A DNA stretch of 64,000 nt from Caenorhabditis remanei. Lineage: Eukaryota > Nematoda > Chromadorea > Rhabditida > Rhabditidae. The notes below the pieces were generated by a model, which did not search any database, was not told where the DNA came from, and saw only the letters and a program-made list of their open reading frames with translations. Below, one piece after another: positions 1 through 12,100 of this stretch (positions are counted from its first letter, which is position 1; each line of letters begins with the position of its first letter). A program made the translations under genes and the position numbers. The DNA is taken from positions 2,108,001 to 2,172,000 of the forward strand of contig NC_071329.1 of NCBI RefSeq assembly GCF_010183535.1. The letters run 5' to 3'.

Positions 1-171
1 TCCATATCGGTCTCCTCTTTTCGTTGGTTTAGAATTCGCAGCATTTCGTTTTTGTCTTTTCCGAAGAAGAGGGAGATTCGGGAGGAGGTGACAGAGCGGG
101 CACGACGGGTGCCTCCGTCGTCGGTAGGCTCCGAGCAAGATGGCTCGTCGTATTGGTAACCGTCGCGGACG
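1..171 (-). CDS. rhgf-2: rhgf-2-like exon 7 (truncated by window edge)
   Basis: Acceptor CTTTCAG at 172-174. Reads VRDGYQYDEPSCSEPTDDGG, then RRARSVTSSRISLFFGKDKN and EMLRILNQRKEETDM to position 1. The SRISLFFG...K-x-E-M-L pattern resembles the ASRFSGFF...DKMEQL segment upstream of the PLEKHG5 DH domain. The exon continues past the left edge. Confidence 0.7.
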
Positions 172-3100
172 CTGAAAGATGGAGAAATTTTAGAAGTGGC
201 GTAGGCCTAACTAGTGCACGAAGGTTTATCTTAGTCCGTTCTCATTCAATTTGTGGGCTCTGCTAATGCTAATGCTTGCTCCGCTAAGACCCGATTAAGG
301 CTTTGCTGAATCTCAATTTAGGCCTGTCTGAGGTATCTTTGAGGTTTGGCTTACAAGGGAAGTCTTTGGGGACGTCACTTTCAAACGACCTATAAATTTG
401 GTCATAGGTATTTTCGATCACTGGGAGTCCATTTCTGCAGTCAAAACCTGCTGAATGTCTCTGCGAGCCGAGTTATGAGCTCTCAAACTTTTCATATGGT
501 TTAGCCTGTTCTCATGGAATTCCAAATCGGCGGTATATAAGCCACCGCGCTGTTCCATTTGTGTTCTCCATTGGTTTACCTGTGCTCTTACTTCGCAAAA
601 ATGAGAATATCTTGCGTCTACTACTTGTCGTTTTGGAATTCTATGTGAAAAAGCGTATCCATGCAGAAATGAACTCCTCATGGTCGAAAATACCTGTGAC
701 CAAATTTTTAGGTCGTTTGAAAGTGGCGTCTCCAAAGACTTCCCTTGTTAGGCATTACTCAGAGTGTGGTAAGGTTTGGCTAAAGCTCGCTGGCTCAGAA
801 CCGTCTTATGAAGCTCATTGGCATGGCTTAGGTAATTTTAGGGCTTAGTAAGGTCCGGCTTATAAAATAGGCATTGGATAAGGCCCTAGGCTTAATCAAA
901 TGCTTGTCTCAGGCCCCAACTAAGTTATACTCACCTGAACATGTCGAAAAATTTCAGAAAAATACAAAAAATATCAAAATTTTCGTCTTGTGCCTAACAA
1001 CGAGTAACAAAATAGTCACATTGACAAAAACCAACGAAAAAATATTTCGTTTTGTTTTTGCGTGGTGGTATCCCTTCTCCCATTAATATGTGGTATGTCT
1101 ATGGTGACTCAATAGGTAATCAGAAGAACAAAAATTGTAGGGCTCCGTCGTCTCGCATTTTTGTGGTTGGGAAAGAGAGAGAAGGCGCGTCGCGTCACGT
1201 GTGTGGAGTTATACTAGTTTAAGGCAAATTTTCTTGTGGGAATTAGAAAGGGAAATGATGGGAAAGGGAGAAAAGGAGATAAGCTGATAATTGGTGGGTG
1301 AGGGTCTTGTAAACTTTAGATTTAGTTTTTTGAGACAAATTGAGCAGTATGGTAAAAAAAATCTCGAAACTTTCGACTGAGACCCTGTTATGATGTTCAT
1401 GATTGTCTGATACTAGAAATTTTTATATGAGTGTGTAGATCAAGGCTAGACAATTATTTTTGTAGTTGACAACTTTTTTGTACAAAGAGTCCTTAAGCAG
1501 ATATAAGATGTAAAAGTAGCCGTGCTCTCGACAGGTGATCTCAGGGGCTCCGGATTAACCCCTTAGCAGCGTTGTATCTCCCTAGGGACCGCCCGTATCA
1601 AAAGGTTGTCAACTACAAAAATGAAGAACTAGGTTTGATCTACACAATGAATGTAAACTTGCTATGCTTAGTACAGCGGAATTTTTACAATTATTTGAAA
1701 TTTAATATAAACTTTTTTTTCAAATAATCTTTCTCTCAGGGGGGAATTTTCTAAGCAGGGATTCTTTTACAAAAACAGAACAAAAAATTTGGTTTGATTT
1801 ACACAAGATTTTGGAAAAAAACCGTCCTCAAAACCCTTAAAACAGGCTAATTTAGGAGATTTAAAAATTTCAAAAAAATTAGATTTTTTAAAGAAAAATA
1901 TTTGTGCCAGGTCGTTATTATAAGTATGCCTTAGTCTCAATATTTTTAATATAAAAATTATATATTCAAAAAACTGACGTCGTGAAGATTCTGAATCTGT
2001 TTTCAAAAATATTTTAGCGTCAAAACCCGCCGAGATATGCTGATTTGAAAAATTCCAATTTTTTCAACCAAAAAATTGGTTGCTAAAACTAAAACTCTTG
2101 TATCTCGGTTCAACTTTAACTTTATAAAATTTCAAAAAAAGATTCAGAATCCCTACGTTTTCAGCTTTCTAGCAGTGTCTCATTTGTATAATTCTCCGTG
2201 TTCTCCTAATCCGCTTACCTCAACGAACTATCATTGCTTCGGCACTCGGCGTCATCGCTTCCATTCAATGTCGGATGATTACGAGAGCCGCGGTTTAGCT
2301 GCAAAATTGTGAAAATAGAATATATTTATATATATATATATAGGAATGCAGAAAAATGATAAAAATAGACGACTAATTGAGTGAGTGTGGGACTTCACTC
2401 ATTTTTTGTCGTTTTTTGCCATTGAAAGGATTCGTTTCGTTTTTCCGAGGCAATAACGTTTGCCTGTGTGTCTGTGTGTCCGGATGTCCCAAAGATTCAA
2501 AATATGGTATGTCTGTCTGTGTGTCGATGTGTCCGGATGTCCAGGTGGCCAAAATTTCGTAAATTTGGTATGTCTGTCTGTGTGTCTATTTGTCCAAAAC
2601 TCACAGAATATTAGATTTCTGTGTCTGCCTGTGTGTCCGAATGTCCGGATGTCGAGATAAATAGGAAAATTTTCGAAATTTCTGTTCGTGTGTTCGCATG
2701 TCCGGATGTCCACTTAAGACATGTTTTTCGAAATTTAGGACATACGGACAAACCGACACACGTTTTTTGTTTTCCAGATATCCAGAACATTCGAAAATTT
2801 TTCGGTCATCCGAATATCCGGAAACACGTTTTTGTCGAAAAAAATTAGTATTGTCTCTTTGTCTGTTTGTCTGTTTGTCCGGATATCCAAAAATTCCAAA
2901 TTTTAGTGAAAAAACTGTATCGGTGCAGTTTCGAGGTGAGGTACTTGCGAGGGAAATTTCAAAAAATTGGATGTCTGTCTGTGTGTCCAAATGTCCGGAT
3001 GTCCAAAATCTCTGCCGGACTGTCCGGATGTCACATCAATATTAAATTTTCAGATAGCTACAGTACCGGACAAAAAAGTATCAACTTTGGCTGTTTTCAG

Positions 3101-6100
3101 TGGAAAATGACCAACTTTGAGAGTGTATTTCGGTGTCACCTGATTGTCCGATAAACTCAAGTTTATATGGGTTGGACAGAGCAAAAAAAGTACATCATTT
3201 TGGTATTTGACAACTTTTTTGTACGGACACTTCCTAGCAAGTTACATATCGACAAAGTAATTTCTCCCTCAAATCGACCAATTTCAGTGCAAAATAGTGC
3301 GATTTTTGAGCTGTCCCCTTAAAATAACCATAACTCTCTAGGGAGTGTTCGTACAAAAAAGTTGTCAATCACAAAAATGGAGCTCTACGTTCAATCTACA
3401 TGATTCATTAAAATTTTTTATGGTGTGACATTCAGAATCACTATGGCACACTCTCTCAAAGTTGGTCATTTTCCACTGAAAACAGCCAGAGTTGATACCA
3501 TTTTGTCTAGTACTGTATGTTTTGAAGACAAAAATTTATGAATTTGTCGAAAAAATTATTTTAATTCTTACTAAATTTTTTAAAAATCCCAAAAAAAAAC
3601 TCACAATACGACTATTGACAAACGACGATTTCCTCGAGACAGCCTCGGCGCTCATCTTCCGTGTCGCTCGATCGTTACTCTCATCCATACTGTGTGCCGC
3701 CCGTGTGTGTCTGACCACTTTCATATTCCCGCGTCCTGGAAATTAGAAAAAAGTTTGAATTGGAGAATAAAATGAAAATGGAGGGGAGAGGAGAGGAGGC
3801 TGTAATCATCTTGAAACGAGGCGCCCGACCTTTTCGAAAAAAAATAATTATAGGGTGTCTACGCAAGTCTTATTTCTTGTAAAAAGTTTGAAGGTTAGAA
3901 GAATATTTAATCCTACACGAGGGTAGCCCCAAACTTTAGCCTACGAGGTACCGTTTCTTAAAATTTCGACCATGCGTCGCGTGTCGCGTCGCGGTCGCAG
4001 AATATTTTGATTATGATACTGACAGAATTTCAGAGCTCTACGACTTGTTTCCACCGAGTTATGAAGATCTAAAGTTTCGACCGCAGGCGGTCGCGTCGCG
4101 GTCGAAACTTTTACGCGTCATAACTTGCTACTATGATGGCCTAGGAACCCAATTTTTTTTGCATAAAAATTAAAATTTCCTGGGCTATTGGTACTAAATG
4201 GTACCAAAAAATAAAATAACCATTTCGATTTTCCAGAAAAAATTTTGGGAGGCCCAGAAGTTCAAATAGAGACGCATATACATATTACATTAATAATGAA
4301 AGTCTCGTCGGGTCTCGATGCTCAGGACTCCACGAGACTCCACGAGACTCCACAACCAATCACAGTCCCCAAATAAGAAAAAAAAATGGAAATGGGTGAA
4401 AGGGGATAATCGGCTTAAAGGGGACAATATCCACTTTATTTGAAAAAAGAAACCGACTGAAAAAAAGGGGGCGTGGCTTAAACACAAAGGGCACAGCACA
4501 GCACATAAATTGAGAAAGGAATCTCCTATCTTCTTTTTCATTTTTTTTTTCATTTTTTTCAGCTGACTAGGGGGGGGGGGGGACTGGGAGGGCAAAATAA
4601 ATAAATAAAGTTTTTCTAGGAGAGAAGAGCCTTGGGGAATGGAAGAACTCGAACTTGTTTTTTTTTTGAAAAAGGTTTGCCCTTTTACGTCACCAAACGA
4701 ATTTTTTAAAGGAATTTTTCTTCTTGAAAAAAAATATTTCAGAGTGATGACCTAGAAACCAGATTTGCATGGAAGTGAAAATTTCTTATCCGGAAGTCGG
4801 AAGTCGGAAGTGACTTTCCGTATCCGGAAGTCGGAAGTCGGAATGACATTTTCTTATCCGGAAGTCGGAAGTCGGAAGTGAAAAAACGCCCGGAAGTCGG
4901 AAGTCGGAAGTCGGAAGTGAAATTTCTTATCCGGAACTCGGAAGTCGGATGTCGGAATGGAAAAAATTCCCGGAAGTCGGAAGTCGGAATTCCATGCAAC
5001 TCTGCTAGAAACCTATAAACGGAAAAGTCCCCAGGGCAGAAAGCTGTAAAATAAGGAAAAAATTCAAAATGTCAGTTGATGCACCATATTATAGTGCATC
5101 GGTAGCATTTTTTGGTTTTTTTCAAATTGTGGACATCCGGATATCCGGATGCAGAAACAGACAGATAGACAGAACTAGAAAATAAGAAAATATCGACGAA
5201 ATTGAAAAATAGAGAATTTTTGAAAATCACGAAAAAAAAAGTTTTTAATAAAATACTTTTTTTGGATCGGAATTTTTATATTGGAAAAGGAAAAAAATCC
5301 AGAGTGCATAACAATTTCTAAGCATCAAAAACTGGACATCCGGACACACAGGCGCACAGACAGATTCTGAAAATATGGGATTCTAGGCCAGCATTTGAAA
5401 AGTTTTAATGGAGGGAAAAACTGTTTTTGTGTCAATTTTTTTTCAAAAATTAAAAAAGTTGGTAAAAAATATCCGGACATACAGATATCAGAGCTGCATG
5501 GAAGTGAAAATTTCTTATCCGGAAGTCGGAAGTGAATTTCCTTAACCGGAAGTCGGAAGTCGGAAGTCGGAAGTGAAAACCGCCCGGAAGTCGGAAGTTG
5601 GAAGTCGGAAGTCGGAAGTAGGAATTAGATTTTTTCGCAAATATTCAAAAGTCCAAGAGAAAGATCATAAAATTGACGGAAATCAGTGGAAAATTAGGTT
5701 TTGGATGAAGAAAAGCCAATTTTCTCTCCGTTTAGACCATTTTTTCAAGTATTTCTGCGAAATATACTTTTCGGAAATTCCACAGTTATGGAAAAAGTCG
5801 GAAGTGAAATTCCCTATCCGGAAGTCGGAATTCGGAAGTCGGAATGGAAAAAAAAACCCGGAAGCCGGAAGTCGGAATTCCATGCAACCCTGACAGACGG
5901 CCATTCAAAATGACGTAAAACGCCAATACTTGGAATCGTCCAGTACATTTTCCATATTCCAAAAAAAAAACTTAAAACGCAGAGAAACCAATCGAAAATT
6001 CTAGAATAACTAAGGAAATTCTGAAACTTCGTCTCGCTTGCAAGCTCTCTTTCCGTAATATGACCTCGTTTTGCACCACCACCCACCTTTATGCACAATG

Positions 6101-9100
6101 GGAAAATTTTTTTTTTTCAAAAAAAGAATGGGCGGTGCCAATAAAAGGTGTACATGAGTGATGGATAGGAATGGACAGACAGGAAAGGTAAATTGGTTTT
6201 GGCGGCGAAAAAAAAGAGATAAAATGCTCATATGAGGTGACAATGACGTGGTTAAAAAAGTTAGGCCACCTAAGTATGGTGGCCTAGAAAAAGCTAGTCC
6301 CTCCTTTTGCTAGTTCTGCAAAGACCAGGAAATAACGGAAAATAACAATTCCAGACAATTTTATTTGGGGGACCACGAAAAATTTTTAATCGGATTTTTT
6401 TGTTTTTTTCCAGGCAAATCTGGAACAAAACATCGGACATCCGGATGTTTGGGACACCCAGACAGACGCAAACTACTTGGTTGTGGACATCCGGATGCAC
6501 AGACTGACAGACAAAATAAAAAAGGTAAATTTGAGTATCGGAATTGACAAATTCAGGGTAAAAATTAATTTTGAAAAAAATCAGTTTTTTTTTCATAAAA
6601 CTGGGCATCCGGGACACACAGACATATGTACCGATGCACCATATGGACTGTATAGTGCTTTTGAAAAAAATCATGACATTGTGGACATCCGGACACACAG
6701 ACCGACAAGAAAATCTCAAAATCCCAAAAAACCGGGTCGATGCACCATTTGGTTGAAATAATTGTGAGGAATATCGGATTTTTGGGCAAACAGACAGACA
6801 GAATCCAAAAAATCAAAAATACATCCAAAATAATAATTTGCAGCTCTCAAATTGCAAAATTTGCAAAAAAAAGCACCGACAGACATGAAAATCGCAAAAA
6901 TTGCAAAAAACCCGCTCAATTGCTGGGGGGCCAAATTTTTAAACTTTGGAAAAAAAACGCTTTGACGTGTGATCTACCGCAAGATAAAACTCAAAAACTA
7001 ACAAATTCTTCTGCTCCTCCCGAGTCAGCTAGCTAACCACACTGATCACCCAACTAGTATGCACTCTATTTAGTATAGGGGTCTATGCAAAAAGTCAGTG
7101 TGTGACACATTCCTGTCTCTCAAGACGTGTCACCAACTATTTGTATCATCATGGAGACAGATTTGGAGACGAGAGAGAGAAATACTCAATTAATGTTTTT
7201 TTCCAGACCCTGGCGGTCCCCCCCCCCCTGGAAAGGGATATCTTCTCCGTTTTCTATGACTCAAAAAAAGTTTTTTTTACGAGGGGGATAGAGAAAAAGG
7301 AGAAGAAGAGGAGAAGTTTGTTGGCGGAGCAGAAGGTCCACTTGGCTCATTTCGACGGCGACGACGTCAGAGTGAGAGGAGAAGACGAAAACCGGAAAAA
7401 GTATCTACTATCACTGTGAAGGAACCAAGTTTTTTGGAAATTTTTGGAAGTTTTAGGCATGAAAAACAGAAAAAAACGCAGGATTTCGACTTACACCTAA
7501 GAGCCCTATGTCAATTCTCCAAAAAATTGGTGGCCTAGGATCCTGGCACTGAAAAAAACTAGTCCCTTAAGTAAAAAACGTTTTTATTGGAAAACTTTGA
7601 GATTGTTAAGCACCGAAATTATGAACAAATCTTACTTTGATGGTTTTTAGGTTAAACTGATGGCCTAAAACCCGAAAACCTTGAAAAACTAGTCCTCCGC
7701 TAAAGTTAGGCCATCGATTTTATTCAAACCACAAAATTACATAATTTGCTTTTAAGCTTGCGTTCGTGCCCATCCCTCCGAAAAATTGGTGGCCTAGAAA
7801 CCCAAAACTAGGAAAACTAGTCCGCCAATCGATCCTACGTCTAAAATTGATCAAAAACCAGTTCCCACACCCCGGTTCTAAGTCACACACGGCTTCTAAA
7901 CCAAAAAATGAGTTCAAAAATGAAAATTCGAAGAATGAAGGTGGCCTAGGACCCCCTAAAATTTAAAAAACTAGTCCCCGCTATGATCTGATTTTTAAGC
8001 CTTTTCAAAACTAACATTTTTGCAAAGTTTCGAGGCAACGCCACATGTCCGAAATTCAACATGGCCTAGAAACCCAAAATTTGGGAAACTAGTCCCTCAG
8101 GTAAAGTTCGAGAACCTGTGGCATAGAAATCCAGGATTTCGAAAATTAGTCCATTGATTGTTGTTTTTTTTCGAAAAAAAGGAGTTTTTACTTTTGAGGT
8201 TTGTTGAAAATTCAGCAAACAAATTGGCTAGGTTTAAAACACTCAAAACTACCCAAACGTGGCCTAGAAACCCAAATTCATGGCCTAGAAACCGTAAAAC
8301 AAAACCACAAAACAAACAAAAGAGAGATTCCTCTAAACTTTGAAACTTTTCCATTTCGTTTTCTAACGAACCCGAGTTCTCTAAGTCAGTGCTGCTCCAA
8401 TTTTACTCTAAAACGGAGGAGCAAATAAATGAGATTACAGAGGGGGGACCAGAAAGAGAAGAAGAGAATCCAATCGGTTTTAGGGAGAAAATGGAACACT
8501 GGAATAGGTGATGGTGGAGTGCAAGTGGACTTTTTTGGGAAAGGGATGGCTAGACTATGAGGGGGATTAGGTTGGGAGAAAGAGAACAAAAAAAATAGTT
8601 GTTTTTTGGATTTAGAGATCATTAACATGACTAAGATGGGGGAAAAATGTGAATTTTTAAAGATCCCAGCCAGCCACAGTTCGACTCACAAAACTTCAAA
8701 GTGGCCTAAAACTCAAAAATTGAAAAACTAGTCCCTCTGTCAAAGTTAGAGTTAAACCCCACTGTATAGAAAATACCGATGGCCTAGGTATTCGGAATTC
8801 GGACAATTAGGTTTGTTGAAAATTCTGAAACAAGTTGATGGCCTAGAATCCCAAAAACGTAGAAAACTGATCCCTTTGACGTTTTTTGTGTCAAAGTGTT
8901 AAAAGTGTCTAAATTTCTAATGTTGTAAAATTTTGAGCCTACTAAGCCTTTAAGGTTAAGCTGTCGGACTGAAATCTCAAATTTTACAAAAAAAAACTGG
9001 TCTCTTCGACGTTTTTTTGAAAAAGTTGAGCATGTTTAGCGCAAAAATAAAAAATAAAATATGGTTCTAATAGTTTTTGGAAAATGTTGAGTTTTTTACA

Positions 9101-12100
9101 GTCGTTTTTAGATTAAACTGATGGCCTAAAACCCGAAAACCTTGAAAAATTAGTCCTTCGCTAAAGTTAGGCCATCGATGTTATTCAAACCACAAAATTA
9201 CATTATTTGCTTTTGAGCTTTCGTTCGTGCTCATCTCCCCGAAAAACTGGTGGCCTAGAAACAAAACAAGGAAAACTAGTCCGCCAATTGATTCTAAGTT
9301 TAAAATTGATCAAAAACGAGTTCCCACACCCCGGTTCTAAGTCACACGGCTTCTAAAGCAAAAAATGAACTCAAAAATGAGAAATTTTAAAATTGAAAAC
9401 CAGAATGAGGGTGTGTAAAGTCAGAAGTACACACCACAAGCACATATTTATGACATAAGAAGTACGAAAAAAATTTTTGAGCCAAAAATAAAAAATTTTG
9501 TCTCAAGGGCGTGAGATTAGAGCCAAAATCGTCATAAGGAGTGTGACAAAGTGATAAATTGGGAATCATCGGATTCTGGATTTGGATTCAGAATTTTCTA
9601 TTTCTGGATTCTGAATCCAGATGACGTCGTTGGAGAATTCAGAATCCCTCCCAGAACCAAAAACTTACTAGCTCTCGCCCTATCCATCTCGTTGCTCCCG
9701 CCACGTGGCTCCAAGTGCTTCATTGAACCAAAAAATAAAGTACGGGCGGTGCCTTAAGACTCGGGATAAAAGTACCCCATGAATAAATTCATGACCGTCT
9801 CCTTAGTCAGTAGCGAATATATGTATGGATTGAAATGCAGGGGGGGGGGAGACGCTTTGCTTTAATGTCTCTTTCGACTGCTCCGAGAGCACAGAGAGAA
9901 AAAGGAGAAGACTAAGGGCGGAGTTTTTTTTTGTTGGAGGGACGTCTTGATGCTTTTCCTTTTTGGATTAATCAGATGAGTGTGTGTGTGTGTGTTTTTA
10001 AGCTGTGATCGGTGGGAGGAATGTGGCACAGCAAAACGAGCGGATGAGGAACAGCAATTATTGGGGAGAAGCGAGTTTTGAAAAAGATTTTGCCCTCGAG
10101 GCCTGGTATCCGAGAAAAACAAGGTCAAAGGAGAAATAGCAAATTATTGCCTCTCTGACACGCGAAAAAGTGTTCGGAAATTTTTTGCAATTTTAACGCA
10201 ATTTTAATTTCAATAATTTGTCATTTTTTCGAACTTTGACCTAATTTTTCTCAAATATCACGCCTCGAGGGCAAAAGCTGAATATATATTTGAAATCAGC
10301 GTGATTTCAGCCTTTCGATGATATATGTCACGTACCATAACTCCACGGTCACCTGGACGCCTTCCCTAGTTAGACTTCAAAATATCGTAAATTCCTTAAG
10401 GCACACGTTTGATGGCCTAACTTTAACGGAGGGACTAGTTTTTGTGAGTTTTAGAAAACGGAAATTGTAGCGTTTAAAGTAATTTTAGCATGTGCGTCAA
10501 CAATAAAACTTTCTTAGAAAAACGTGTGCCTTAGTCAAAATCACACCGTCTAAGGTACCCATAGTCAAAAAATAAATATTTCTCATTTTCTCACGCTGTC
10601 CAAACTGAATACACCGCTAAATCTGGCAACATTTGAGAAAGTTAACTTTTGTCACGTTTTTCTTCATAATATGAAAATTTTCGAGCTTGCAAAATGTTTG
10701 TTTTTTTGAAAAATGCCTTTTTTGTCCAAAAAATCAAATTGGGATAGACAGGCTACTGTAGTAAGCTCAAGAAAGCAGTCGATTATTCAAGAATATGGAC
10801 ATCCGGATTTTGGACAAACAGACAGACATACAGGGTTCAAAATCTGGAATCTGGGAAGCCAAAGCTATGAACTTCAGAAAAGTCGGAATTGGGACATCCG
10901 GGCACACGGACACACAGAGAGACAAAAAGAATCATGCGGAATCTGGACATCCGTACGTTTGCAGACTTAGAAAGACGCTATAGGAATAAAAATATAAAAA
11001 ATTTTGGAGTGTCCTGGACACACAGACGGACTTATAAAACTGTCAAATCCACAAATCCCATCCGAATCCATCTATCTGCCACCAATTTCTTCTCACGGAA
11101 TGCCACATTCCCGTCTGCCCCCCTCCCTATACCACCAGTTATAGTATTTCCAATTTCCTCCCTCATCCCCTTCCCGCCAAAACCAATCCGTTCCTCTATT
11201 CGGAACTAATCTTCCAGTTCGGTGGCGGAAGGAAACAAATAAATTATATAATTATTATTTGTTGTGATGCTGCCGTTGGTGTTGTCTGTGTGGGAAAACG
11301 TAGAGATGATTGCAAAAAAAGTTAGGACATGTGGATTCGAAAGTAGCAGTTTGGTCTAAGCCTAAGTTATCCGTTAAGCCTAAGCCTTAAAAAATTGAGA
11401 AAATTGATATTTGTCAAAATTTCAGGAAAGGGTGTTTTGACCTGATTTTAGATACTATATTCGATGCTGATGAGAAAATTGGAAAATTCCGAAAATCGGG
11501 TCCCGGGGGGTCATCCCAAATGGTATAGGCATCAAAGTCTGAGCCTTCTAACTAGGGAATGACTCACACAAAGTATGGAGATACACAACACGATATATAT
11601 CGCTGGAAAGCTGACGTTTCCCTGATTCCGAATCTATATTCAGTTTTTGCAGTGGCCCTCCCAATTTTGAGAAATCCGGCTCCAAAGTTTGGGTAAAATT
11701 TAGTGTTAAAACTCAAGTTGCCAACCCGCGTGTTGCCCCAACACGTAAATCCATTCGAGGATTAGTTAAATTAGCGATTGAATGGCCTAGAGGGTTACAG
11801 GTGGGGTAGTATGTGGACACTCTATGGTTCGACTCCTTGCTTTTTCTTTCTTTTTTTTTACTTTTTTTAAAATCCTCGTTTTTGGGTCACTTGGTCATCA
11901 CAATGTGTCAGAAATAGGGTTTTGAAGCTTTTCCAGTCCATATTGATTTCCTACGACGTTTTGAGAAAAAAAAAAATATTTTTCAAGAAAATGTACTTTT
12001 CTGTGACCAAGTCCATGGTGAGAAGGCAGTCGGAGTTATTTTTTAAAACTTTCCTTCAAAAGTTAGAAAAACAATAGAAATTTTGATTCCAACATGTATG

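Larger units (their letters stand above)
172..2218 (-). other. rhgf-2-like intron (exons 6-7)
   Basis: Holds a fold-back element (353-748), degenerate TTAGGC-like words at 740-920, and a GTAGTTGACAAC inverted pair (1433-1645). No further coding exon seen. Confidence 0.5.

Noticed and set aside
7102..7419. 105-codon plus-strand frame
   Set aside because: Contains homopolymer-driven segments and overlaps a more plausible minus-strand start exon; no family resemblance.
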